Positions 35,343 through 45,807 of a stretch of 64,000 bases of DNA are shown here, piece by piece; the first letter of the stretch is position 1; the number at the start of each line of letters is the position of its first letter. This DNA is from Poa pratensis (lineage: Eukaryota; Streptophyta; Magnoliopsida; Poales; Poaceae). The stretch lies in NCBI GenBank assembly GCA_947311845.1, contig CAMZMU010000123.1, positions 15,173,161 through 15,237,160 on the forward strand, in the 5' to 3' direction. The position numbers and the translations under genes are program-made. The notes below the pieces were generated by a model. It made no database searches and had not been told where the DNA came from. It saw nothing but the letters and a program-made list of their open reading frames with translations.

Positions 35343-38300
35343 TCAGAGGAAGAAGGGAAAGCCCTTCTGTGATTGTGGCTTGGTGCATTCGGAATTAGCC
35401 CATCCAATCTGCCTCCGTTCATTGTCGTACACAACTAACTTGCCGCGCAGAGAAACATCTACATGTAAACCAGGAAATGATCATGGCAGGTTAGACAAAA
35501 TTATTATCTGCTAGATTACACGGCCACAATTACTGATTGGGGAGCAAGAGAATAGAACCACACATACCTCCGACTATTATTGTTGACCCATGATTGATCT
35601 CTGTTCCATTAAGCAGCCCCAGACAAACATTGCCCTTATCCTGAAATAAGTCCAGCAAGAATAAAACATAAATATGAATTTTCAGCATTGGACTCATGTT
35701 AGAATGTGGATAGATGCTACAAGACGTAATAGAAAATAATAAAAATACAGACTTACACTCAAGATTAAGTAATCGTCGGGAAGAATGGTGAATGTTTTGG
35801 GCACAACAAACCATCTTCTCCCAAAATGAAGGTTTAAGGGCTTGAAGAATTGTTTGACATCTCCCAAATGCCTGAAAAATCTTAGATGATTACGAAAAGG
35901 GCAAGTTGTTTCTGCTACGGGGATTTTCCTGTCGAACTTCCTCTTCTAGGAGAGATGATCTATTACAGTTCCAGCCTATTACCTTACGGAAGAATCAGCT
36001 TTCCAGCATAGAGGTAATGTTGTATCTGAGTCATCTTGGACAAAACTGGGGGAGTCAGATTTAATCTATGAAGTTAAGAACAAAAGTTAGTAAATGAGAT
36101 TGGATAGATTTAACCATACACAAAATTGATAACAGCACTCACAGCAGCAACAATGTTTTTATATATGTCATCTGGAAGGTATGTATATGAGCTTCCGCTA
36201 TCAAAAATCACTTGAACAGAGTTTCCTGCTTGCCCGTGCAAACTGAGCTGCTGATCTCCATAATTCACATTATGGGCTTGTGTGTGGTATAAGTTACTGG
36301 CAATTAAAAAAAACTATTGAGGAGAGTCGAGGAATGTTAGCAACAAAAGCTAATATATTTCTGCTTTGATTTAGAAGCCAAAGAAAAAGGGTTGCTAAAT
36401 ATGGCAACACATGCAAGTAAACTGTAAAAAAGACAAATGATGTGACTTACTCTAGACCACCTCGAATAGGAGCCCATGTCAATCCCCATCTGGGTACATA
36501 TTCATCACCCAGAAACATGTACCCACCACCATTTGTCTCTCTGGTGATACAATGACCAAAAACGTTGGCAATAATTCCTTTGCTGGCTAGCTGACTAGGA
36601 AGGCTTATTGCTGCACTGCTAAGACCAAGAATCCCATCAGTCTTTGCTGGAGAGGACAAAAGCTGGCCTTGCTGATCATATGCACACCTATTTGGTAGGG
36701 AAAAAATCAGTTAGATACTTGGTCATTTAAATCAATCTAACATATCATGCATGTGAACAGGTTATCTGTTCAAAGGTTTGACCGTACCCAAATACATAGT
36801 CTAGTTTTTCTCTTTCACCATTTGTAGCGATCAGATGCATATCATCCTTTGCTAGGACACCCATAGAGGAGCTTCTATCGGCATATTCAATCTCGTAGTC
36901 ACATTGCTTGCAAGTCTCACAGTGGTTCTGGTCACCTTGCAACTCTTGACACAACGAATCCCTGGGAGGAACTATCTTTTCTTTTGTTGGCTTATATAAA
37001 GGATGAGGTCCCTGCGATCGCGGTATAAATTCGTTTGAGAGCAGTGCAAAAAACTTGGGAAGAATAGTAAGCCTAATTATATACTGATGTACAGAGACGG
37101 AATTTTTGCTTACTTTGGCGCAGTTTGTGCAGGGTGCGTCACACTGGATCCACGTCAAATCGCTTCCAGTATCAACATCAAGAAAATAAGGTCTTGGTGG
37201 ATTGCCAACAAAGATGGATGTGTAATACTGCCTGCAGTTAGTGTAAGATAGTATATTAGCCTTAACAGGCCAAGCATGACATATTTCCAGAGATATTAAC
37301 ATAAATAGCAGCCATCTTTTTTCAATCGGAATACAGAGTTCAGTCTACTAAAGATGCTAGCCTGAACTAAAGATGATCGATGCTTAGACCTGAATAGCTG
37401 TCCGCACATGATCTTTGAAGAAGAATGCATTTTCGCCATATAACTGGACTTTCGGCTTAGATACATATAGTACGCTCATCATGTTCTAGAACAGAAATGT
37501 TGTAATTGGAAGAAAGAAACTTCTAAACCTGTTTTTAGTACTTGCAAAATCTAAACCTCATCACATCGTCTAAACCTTTATTTCAGGATCAAACTGAACC
37601 CAATTATGTCAGTAAGATGGATCTAAATTCTATAAGATGGCATAGCCCATCCCTTCCCCAAACAAGAACCATGGAACATACTAACCACATTAGATCATCA
37701 AAAGCATCCTCCTTAGCCCCAAGCTGAGTAGAGGCATTTCCCTCTCGAATCATAATGTGGAGGAGCAATATTTACGCGAATTAAATCAAATTCCTGAAGA
37801 ACTGAATTAGTACGCCCTCGTCAGGGAACACATTGCCCTTGATTGGGAGCAGAACTGTGACACATATACCCATCGCATCATACAACAGTACTGCCCTCTT
37901 TGTTGCATTTAGTTAAGAGGCTAGCCTTAACTAAAAAGATAGATAATCAGGCCTTAAGAACTGTCTGTATATGATCTTAGGAGCGGAATTGCATTTATCA
38001 CACATAACAGGACTACCCTCTTTGACGCATATACCTATCGGCTATCACATCGTACAACAGTACAACTAACTAAGACTGCATCTTGAGTTCTTGAAGTAAC
38101 TAAGGAACATAAATGTTGTAATTGGACGAAAGCCAAACTTCTGAACCTGTTTTTAGTACTTACTAGTAAATCTTAACCATCGCATCATCTAAAGAACTTT
38201 TGGGATCAAACTGAACCCAATTTTTTATATAAGCATTTAGATAGATTTAATACTAAAAGTCACCTTAGCCCATCCCTTCCCCAAACAAGATCATGGAACA

Positions 38301-39028
38301 TATTACATACTAACTACATTTGATCATTAGAAGCACCCTCCAAGCTGAGTATAAACATTTTCCTCTTGAATCATAACGTGGAATAGCAATATTTATCGCA
38401 CGAATTAAATCAAATTCCTGAAGAATTGAATAAGTACGCACCCATCGGGGAACACATTGCCCTTGATCGGGAGCAGAACAGTGGAGTTGGTCCCGGCCGA
38501 TGTCGCCGCCCCCTTGACATCCAACTTCTTGGTGACCCTCCTGGTGCCGCCGCCGCCGTCATCGACCCTCTTGGCGGCGAGCTTGATGTCCCCGAAGTCC
38601 CGCAGCGCGCGCCCCTGCCGCGCCTTGGGGTAGAGCGGCAGCAGGAAGGACCTGGTCTCGTCCCTCTCCTCCTGCGCCTCCTCCTCCTCCATCCCCAGGA
38701 ACTGCACGGCCACGTCCGAGTAGAAGCAGTAGTAGGCCGCGAGCGCGAGCGCGCCGAGAAGGAGGACCATCGCCGCCGCCCGCCGCGGCGACACCGCCCG
38801 CCTCGATCGCCTGGAGTCCGCGGACGCGGGCGCCATAGCTGTTCCCCGGTGCGGGGGTGGGGTCAGGGAGGCCGGGGGCTCGTCGGTGTAGGCGTAGGCG
38901 GTGATGGTCTTGCCCTTGGAGGGCTGGTCGGGCGGAGGGAGGGTGATGATGACCACGCCGTGGAGCTGCGGCTGCTCCGGCGGAGGTGGCGGGCGCGGAG
39001 GCGGGGTTGGGCGCGGCGTACGCGGCAT
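35343..39028 (-). CDS. Membrane-anchored pepsin-type (A1) aspartic protease, APCB1-like
   Basis: Nine exons in transcription order: 39028-38442, 37231-37114, 37011-36788, 36687-36451, 36296-36143, 36065-35983, 35871-35757, 35640-35568 and 35458-35343. They sum to 1707 bases (568 residues), all GT-AG. A Pro-rich cytosolic start (HGVVIITLPPPDQPSKGK) is followed by one membrane helix at about 86-103, a stalk, then the protease. Both catalytic motifs are present: DTGSD at 216-220 and DSGSS at 421-425. A Cys-rich insert (CQELQGDQNHCETCKQCDYEIEYAD) is typical of plant atypical A1 proteases. The C-terminus ends QKGFPFFL. Closest by memory is Arabidopsis APCB1 (AT1G49050), which cleaves a BAG co-chaperone; that assignment is tentative. 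An in-frame upstream ATG at 39175 would add 49 residues. Confidence 0.92.
37345..38480. repeat. Tandem duplication spanning exon 1/intron 1 border of the protease gene
   Basis: Two diverged copies of about 560 bp (about 37345-37905 and about 37915-38480) match in order: CTAGCCT.AACTAAA, TTGTAATTGGA.GAAAG, CCTGTTTTTAGTACTT, GGATCAAACTGAACCCAATT, CCCATCCCTTCCCCAAACAAGA and AATTAAATCAAATTCCTGAAGAA. The right copy contains the last roughly 39 bases of exon 1. The left copy carries a decayed version at about 37825-37862 (GGGAACACATTGCCCTTGAT) inside intron 1. Confidence 0.85.
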
Positions 39029-39431
39029 CTCCGGTCGAGATCCCGGCGGCGCTCCGGTGGCGGTGGGGTCAGAGGCGGCGGGGAGGGCAAGACATCGGGG
39101 GCAAGAGGAGAGGAAACTGGCTAGGGGAAGGGGGGATGGTTTTGGTTTGGTGTGCGGAGTCGGAGCTCGGGACACTCTGATTGGATCGTTGACTTTGACT
39201 TTTACAACAGAACGGTGTATAATTGGAATTTTTTTGATGGATAAATTCTTCGACTCACCTTACCATCCTGATTGTTAACGTTAGCGACGCGGATTGGCTT
39301 ACGATTGGAACTAATTGGCTAATTCTGAATATAATCGCGGATGACATGTGCATTTTTGTTTTGTTTTGGCGATTCGACGTGTGAATTATTGGTAACGAAA
39401 GTTTAGCAATGGAACTAAACGACCATGTGCT

Positions 39432-39919
39432 CAGTGGCGGAGGACAATTTTTTTTTGAGGTAGGGCGAACTCTACAACATTAATAAATGATGAAAAAAAT
39501 CAAAATAGTGCAAATTGATAAAACACGTGAAGGTTTGTTTGGTTGATAAAATCACTATTTTTTGAGAGTTTGGTTGATGAAATCACATTGCATGAAAGGC
39601 CTATCGTTCCTGGAGCTGACCTGGTGGTCGTGGCCCAAATCAAGCAGCAGTAGCACACAGAAGTCTAGCCACAGCCCACAACCTACAACTCGTATTGGTC
39701 AGCCACAAGGCCCAATAGCCACCCAGCAGACTAGACCAGTGCCAGCGATCGGCCCATGCTTCTTTCTCCCTTCCCTTTCTTCTCCAGTCGCTAGACGCAG
39801 ACGAACATGGTCGCCCAGCGAATCCCATCGGCCGCCGATGCATACGTATACTTGATTTCTCGGCAAAAATCAAGGTAGGGCGGCTGCCCTACCTTGCCCG
39901 AAGGGGTCCTCCGCCACTG
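39432..39919. mobile_element. hAT-type MITE with perfect 8-bp target duplication
   Basis: 488-bp element with inverted ends CAGTGGCGGAGGAC and GTCCTCCGCCACTG. It is flanked by CATGTGCT at 39424-39431 and 39920-39927. An 8-bp duplication and CAGTGG-type ends indicate the hAT superfamily. No transposase is present. It lies about 400 bp upstream of the aspartic protease start. Confidence 0.93.
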
Positions 39920-39927
39920 CATGTGCT

Positions 39928-41863
39928 ACAATTAAAAATGTCTATTCAAGGATAAAGAATCATTTGGCGGCTTTGAATTGTAGCCCCTCCGGTCTGACCT
40001 CTTCGTTGCGCATTGTGATTGTACATTGTTTGGTGGGTGCGTCTAGGGTGACTCTCGCACTATAGGGTCTGTTTGGTTTGGTTGCCGTTCGCGATTTTCC
40101 GTTTACTACCATGATGGTTATTTTACGAGTTTTGAGTCATGTTCTCCGTAAAGTTTTATTGCAAAGCGAATGTTGTGCCAAACAACGAGATGAACATATT
40201 CCTCCAAGGAAATTTTAAATGGTCATGTGTGCGCGATGAATTTTGAAAAAGCTCCGGACATAAGCACGAAATTAAGGAGGTACAGTCGAAAAAACTTAAA
40301 ACCGATCACGGGAGTGGAATCACAATGTCGCATCTTTTTTGTGTACAACTTATTTCGAATCAAGCGTTGTATTGTAGATTAGAGGGGATTAATTGAAAGA
40401 TTTTGTATATTGGAGGGGATTAACTGAATGAGATTAAGTGAACCGAGGGGAAAAGCCACGTGCAAGGTTATGCACCAGTGAGCCATCGATGTTCGCCTAA
40501 CAAAGTTGGCTCCATGAAAACGGTCGATTCGAGGGTTCCTCTGGACCAGTGGTGGGGCAGGCAAAGCAAATTTTGCCCAAAAACTAGTACGTTTTTGCCC
40601 TCTTGCCTCCAAAATCAGTGATATTCGGCCATTTGCACCCCGAATACTAACCCAAGATGCCTAAGAAGCACCCCCCCCCCCCCCCCCCACGGCCAGTTGG
40701 CCCAAGCTCCGCCACTGCTCTAGAGCCAAGCTTTGGTGCGTTTTATTCACCGTGCGAGCGCAAGCCAGCCCACTCGTGAGGCAACCAAACATGTCGAAGT
40801 TGGCTCCCTAGAACTTGTATGGACATTTCGTGAGCAACCAAACACGTCCCTAGAGGCATGGAGGAACCACGAGGTGATGCTCATAGTGCAGCACGCCCCT
40901 GGAGGCATGGAGACCAGGAACAAGTTACCAACCTCCACCGGAATCTGAACTCGCAGACCATCTATCAGTAATTTGAACCAGCGCCATCGTATGCACATAG
41001 CATAATTCAACATATGTATGCATATTTTGACCCCTAACCTGCCAAGGGATTTAGGTGTGCACACAATTTTCCGCACGGCCACACAATAGCCTCTCTTCGC
41101 TTCAGATTATGGTCATTAGAAAAATACCACCGTGCAGGTAGAGGAAATGAAAACAATAGTAGTAATAAGCTGGGGCAGAGCTTCCGGTATGGCATGGTAA
41201 GGAAGCTGTCCTACCTTGATATTTGGTGAAAAAATTCAGAGATGTGTATTTGAATAATTTCATCCGCATGAGAAAGCTATGCTTGTTTTAGAATACTGCG
41301 TAAAACTCATTCTGAACCGAAAACATGGACTAAGTCTAGTCTAGTCCAGTCTAGTCAATAAGCAAATTCATTCTTTGCAAAAACTAATTCTCGAACTAAC
41401 AAAAACCGACTTTGAACAGTGTAAGCGATGGCTGATTCTACTTGGCTTTGTATAATTTATTGATCTAAAATTCTAATTGTGTACCAGTTGAGTGAATGTC
41501 TTTGGTTAAGGATGTCTGGACATGGTTACGCAATCTATTATATATTGAAAACAAGATACAAAGGTCCTAAATGAAGATATCACGTTGAGGCATATCATCC
41601 AAATTAAGTCTGGCTAGTTGCAATTAAAATCAATGACTACTGTAGGATTTAACAAAAGATTATTAATTGCGTAACGGTGCAGTTCCCGATAGACGCGGTT
41701 TATAGGAGTATATTCCATAGTTTTGCTTTTAGACATGGACTTCAATTGTTGATTAAGTAAAGTATGTTTTTTCTACCGACTATTTTATCTTCAATGTTGG
41801 TTGAGAGATCTTTTTAAAAGATATGAATTTGCACAGGAAATGACATCACAATCCTAAGTAATA
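39928..41863. other. Intergenic, no gene seen
   Basis: AT-rich and repeat-derived. A run of about 19 C starts near 40670, and sequences such as GGGTCTGTTTGGTTTGG near 40066 look like transposon ends without a confirmed partner. Short open frames here (for example 40379-40612 and 40747-41082) lack any recognisable domain. Confidence 0.5.
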
Positions 41864-41948
41864 CTCCCTCCGTATCAAAATATAAGAATTTCTAGCCTTT
41901 TTCTGCACACATGTATCTAGAAATTCTTATATTTTGATACGGAGGGAG
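41864..41948. mobile_element. Stowaway MITE, 85 bp
   Basis: An almost perfect long inverted repeat, CTCCCTCCGTATCAAAATAT at one end and its complement at the other, flanked by TA on both sides (41862-41863 and 41949-41950). Most of the element can fold into one hairpin. Confidence 0.95.
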
Positions 41949-42291
41949 TAGGTAATAAAATGAGGGGAACTAAGTACAAGGGGAAAGACATCAGGCCACA
42001 ATTGATTATTTTCACAATTTGCACACCTTCTAGGTTGCTAAAGGATTTCTTACCACGGATTTTGACCATCACTATAATGATCTATCTTCAGAGTTGTTTC
42101 AGAACTTATCTTGCTTGGACTCAAAGGACTCAATTTTTATGTTCAATGTGAATTCGCTTGCTGGTTTTACATAGATTCACCATGGGAATTCTCTAATTAT
42201 GAGTACAAGCATACAAAAATTTACGACTATTCATTGTTCATACACGGAGAATTGAAACCTTTAGAGTTTGTCTTGATATTTGAAACCTTTA

Positions 42292-42480
42292 GAGTTGATA
42301 TTACTTTTACCGTCCGTGACGACAATAGTAGAAAGCATCTTCTCAGTGATGAAGATCACTAAGACCGAGCTATGTAACAAGATGTCGACGATGCCTTTTA
42401 TGATGACTTGATGATGTGCTACATAAAGCGAGGGATGTTCAAAACTATCGATCGAAGATTTTCAAGAAAACATTAGAGCT
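42292..42480 (+). pseudogene. Relic of a hAT transposase dimerisation domain
   Basis: One frame reads a pattern like the C-terminal hAT dimerisation domain of plant transposases. It shows a Leu-Pro-x-V start, T-x-V-E-x-x-F-S-x-M-K (the normal signature has V/T-E-R-x-F-S), T-E-L-C-N-K-M, and later a FKTID...ENIRAF-like end. In-frame stops interrupt it near 42408. No other transposase part is recognisable upstream. It could be the decayed parent of nearby hAT-type ends. Confidence 0.55.
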
Positions 42481-44182
42481 TTTCCATTGTCTAGGATTAT
42501 ATGTGTCATTAAAGTTTCATTATTGACAATGGCGGATCCAGCGCGACTGCTGCCTGGGAAGTTGCCCGGGCTTCCGGGTGGCCGCCATTGTGTATTTCCA
42601 TGGCTATTTGACAAAAAAATTAGCACCTCGAATTTATAGTGTGCTCAGCTTTAAAATGTTTTTTGGTCCACTATTGATTATTGGTACTCACTTTGTACAC
42701 TATTATAAAATGGTTTAACTTTTCATGAAAATGTACGAGTACATAGACCATTTCAGTGCACATGTTCAGTTATTTTAGTTCGTGCATATTGAAACATCTT
42801 AGAATGTTAGTGAAGTGAGGGAGTAGTTTAAAATTTGGTTTCTGCTAATCTACAGCTAGCTGTAATTGATTTCGGTCACACTCGTTTTTCTATGCTCACG
42901 TTGTCTTTTGTGATTTGTGAATGACGGCAGCTGCCAGCTCGGTCTAGCGCTTCTCCTCATCGCTGTTTGCCTCCACCAGCCCAAGCCCAAGCCTGCTTTG
43001 TGTTTGCGACACTGGAGAGTTTGGCCCAGTTATGCGGGTCAGTGCTTTTTTGAGTGGGGTCCAGTATGTAATAAGGGTGTATTTTCATAGCCACAATGAG
43101 ACAGATATGAGCTTGGTTTCAGGCTATTACACGCAGGTATAATAATTTGGAATTCTTTATTTTTTCTAATGTTTTTTACGTCTTATTATTTGTTTATTGA
43201 ACAGTAATTATCTATTTATATTTCATTTGTTCAGGTTTGAAGGAGTGCCTGATTGTTGTGACAGTATGCGCACGCTTCGATGACCTTTTTTTCCCATGAA
43301 CATTTTTCATATTGATAGTATTATCGTGATGGCAAACTTATGCAATGTTAATTTTTGTTAAACTTGGTTATATAGTTTTGTTTGCCCAATATGATGTAAT
43401 GTGATAGTTAGTTCAGTCTTGTCTTTATATTGATTTTTTATTTTGTCCTTTTTCCTCTTTATTTTTGTCATCTTCTTTGATCTTATATCTTTCTTTGCCT
43501 CTGAATTTATTTTTTGAAATTTTCAACTTTATCTGAAATTTGTTTTTCTATCTTAATTATGTTCTCTTAGTCTTTTTTTTGTGAAATTTGTCGTTGTGAT
43601 GTCTTGTGTTTTGTCATTGTTTTCGTTTGCCTCTTTTTCAGTTTTTGATTTGTCTCTGAATTCATCTGAAATGAGTTTTCTGAATTTATGTCTATCTTTC
43701 CCTTTTGTCATTTTATTTCAGTTTTTTATTTGTCCCTGAATTCATCTGAATTGTGTCCTATGATTTATGTTTGTATTTCCCTTTTGTCATTTCATTTCAG
43801 TTCTTGCTTTGTCTATGAATTCATTTGAACTGTGTCTTGTGAATTTATGTTTTTTCTTTCTTTTGCCTTGTCTTTTTTTCTTTTTTGTCTCAGAAAGGGG
43901 TATTTTCATCTGTCTCCTTTTCTTTTTCTTCTAGTGTTGGATATTTATGTTTTATTTTGATTTGTCTTTCTTTTGTCTCATAAAGGGGTCTTTTCATCTA
44001 TCTCTTTTTCTTTTTTCTTCTAGTGTTCGATTTAGATTTTTGTTTTGTTAACAGAGTTATCGTGGGGTAACTCCGCCTGCTCATCTGCACCCGTGAGCGA
44101 AAACATCATGTCCATGTACGTGCCTGACCTTCTCTGTTTTCGTTCGTAAGCAGCCCAATCAGCTCAAAGCCCATATTTCGAG
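42481..44182. other. Intergenic, T-rich, no gene seen
   Basis: A small palindrome at 42534-42592 begins CAATGGCGGATCC and ends CCGCCATTG, resembling hAT-type ends without a clear element between. 43430-44040 is strongly pyrimidine-rich on the plus strand, with partly repeated phrases such as TTTGTCATTT and TTTTTCTTCTAGTGTT. No coding or RNA gene is recognised. Confidence 0.5.
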
Positions 44183-45510
44183 TTTTATTGGACAAACACG
44201 TATCCAAATGGGGTGGGTCGTCTACAGCTTGGGCGTGTAATAATAGTTTCCCGCACGATTTTTTTGTGACTGTGATTTCCGGCGAATCCTATACGATGCC
44301 CGTTGCGTCGCTTGGTCGACGCAAAGCGTACCCCTCCAACGAGCAAAGCGGTCTTAGTGGGACAGCCCAGGTGCGCCACTTGCACTAGTTTTTCCGGTTT
44401 TGGGAAGGTTCTAGAAACTTCCTAGCGGTTTTTCATTTATTCAATTTCAATGACTGGTTTATTCTGTTTATTTTTTCTGGTTCGTTTTTTCTTTCCTATT
44501 TATTTTTTATGTTTTCTTTTCTTTTCCTCACTTCATATTTAAAAAATGTTCAGATTTTGAAAATATTCAAACTTTCAAAATGGTTCAGATTTGAAAATGG
44601 TTCAAAATTCAACAAATGGATTGGATTTGAAAATGTTGGAAATTCAAAATTGGTACAAATTTGAAAAATGTTCAATATTGAAAAATGGTTCACATTTAAA
44701 AAATGTTCAAACGTAAAAAATGGCTCAAATTTTGAAAAAATGTTCAGATTTAAAAATGGTTCAGATTTTGAAAAATGTTCAAAGTTAAAAAATGGTTCAG
44801 ATTTGAAAATTGTTCAAAATTCAAAAAATTGTTCGTATTTGAAAATGTTCAAAATTCAAAATTGGTTCAGATTAGAATGTTCAATATTAAAAAAAAGGTT
44901 CAGATTAATAAAATGTTTTAACATCGAAAATGGTTCAGATTTTGAAAAAAAGTGTTCAAATTCAAAAATGGTTCAGATTTTGAAAACCGTTCAAAATAAA
45001 AAACAGATTTTTTTAAAAAAAATCAAAATGGTTCAGATTTGGAAAATGTTAAAAAAATTCAAAAATGGTTCAGCTTCAAAAAATGTTCAAAATTAAAAAT
45101 GTTTCAGTTTTGAAAAAATGTTCAAAATTCAAAATGTTCTTGATTTTTCAGAATTTTCTTTGAAAAAATATTAATGAATATTTTTAGTCCGTAAATTCTG
45201 GGAATGAAACCTGAAAATAAAAACACGAACAAACTTGTGCAGCCATCAGCCATGTACTGCTAATCTGCTATCATGAACGCTTCCATGAGATAAAAAAACA
45301 ATCGAAATAGTGGAAGAGTGGAGCGCGTTGAATGGGCCAAGCCCACTACGGTTGTGACGTACGCGCAAGTTCCATATATGACGCTTAACGCGTCGTATTT
45401 GTCTCACACTCGTCTTTTGGCCCGTTATCCAGATGGGGTGGGCCGTCTGCAGCTCGGGTGTGTAAGTTTCCCCGCGTGAATTTTTGTGACTGTGTTTTCC
45501 TTCCGTCACA
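44183..45510. repeat. Direct repeats flanking an A-rich quasi-tandem array
   Basis: About 95 bases near 44190-44283 (GGGGTGGGTCGTCTACAGCTTGGG ... TTTGTGACTGTG) recur in the same orientation near 45433-45500 (GGGGTGGGCCGTCTGCAGCTCGGG ... TTTGTGACTGTG). Between them, 44540-45140 consists of irregular copies of a roughly 30-bp A-rich motif built from AAAATGGTTCAGATTT and GAAAATGTTCAAA. Such arrays are common in Triticeae repeats. The element class is not assigned, as no terminal motifs or target duplication were found. Confidence 0.7.
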
Positions 45511-45807
45511 CTCGTTTTTTGGTCCGCCTCGTTAACAAAGAAACACGTGGCAGAATGCTACTGGAAAAAAAAAACAACTGTATGTGAAATGAAATACAAC
45601 TGACTGTAAATTAGACAGTCCCTAAAATTTTGGGCAGCGGCGAGTCGCAGTTCAACGGTCCTACGGAAATCCAACATTCGAAAAGCAAATCCCCCCGACA
45701 GAGAAACTAGCCAATATACTAGTACTCCGTACTTCTGACAGTCCTAAAGTAGTTTATGCTCTGATCTTGACTCACTCTCGAATGAACATTCGGCGCGTGG
45801 ATTACTA

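Noticed and set aside
39029..39175. Upstream in-frame ATG of the aspartic protease (49 extra residues)
   Set aside because: The ATG at 39028 gives the Pro-rich start followed by HGVVIITLPPPDQPSKGK as in grass relatives (from memory). The extension is low-complexity; kept only as an alternative.
40066..40185. MITE from GGGTCTGTTTGGTT to GTGCCAAACAAC
   Set aside because: The ends are only partly complementary and no target duplication was found.
40668..40690. Run of about 19 C as a functional G-quadruplex
   Set aside because: A single homopolymer in intergenic repeat DNA. Length may be a sequencing artefact and there is no gene context.
44668..45096. 142-residue open frame, Asn/Lys/Phe-rich
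   Set aside because: It is a readout of the A-rich quasi-tandem array, with no domain and no codon bias.
44540..45140. CRISPR-like array
   Set aside because: Units are irregular, have no unique spacers and lie in a plant nuclear genome.
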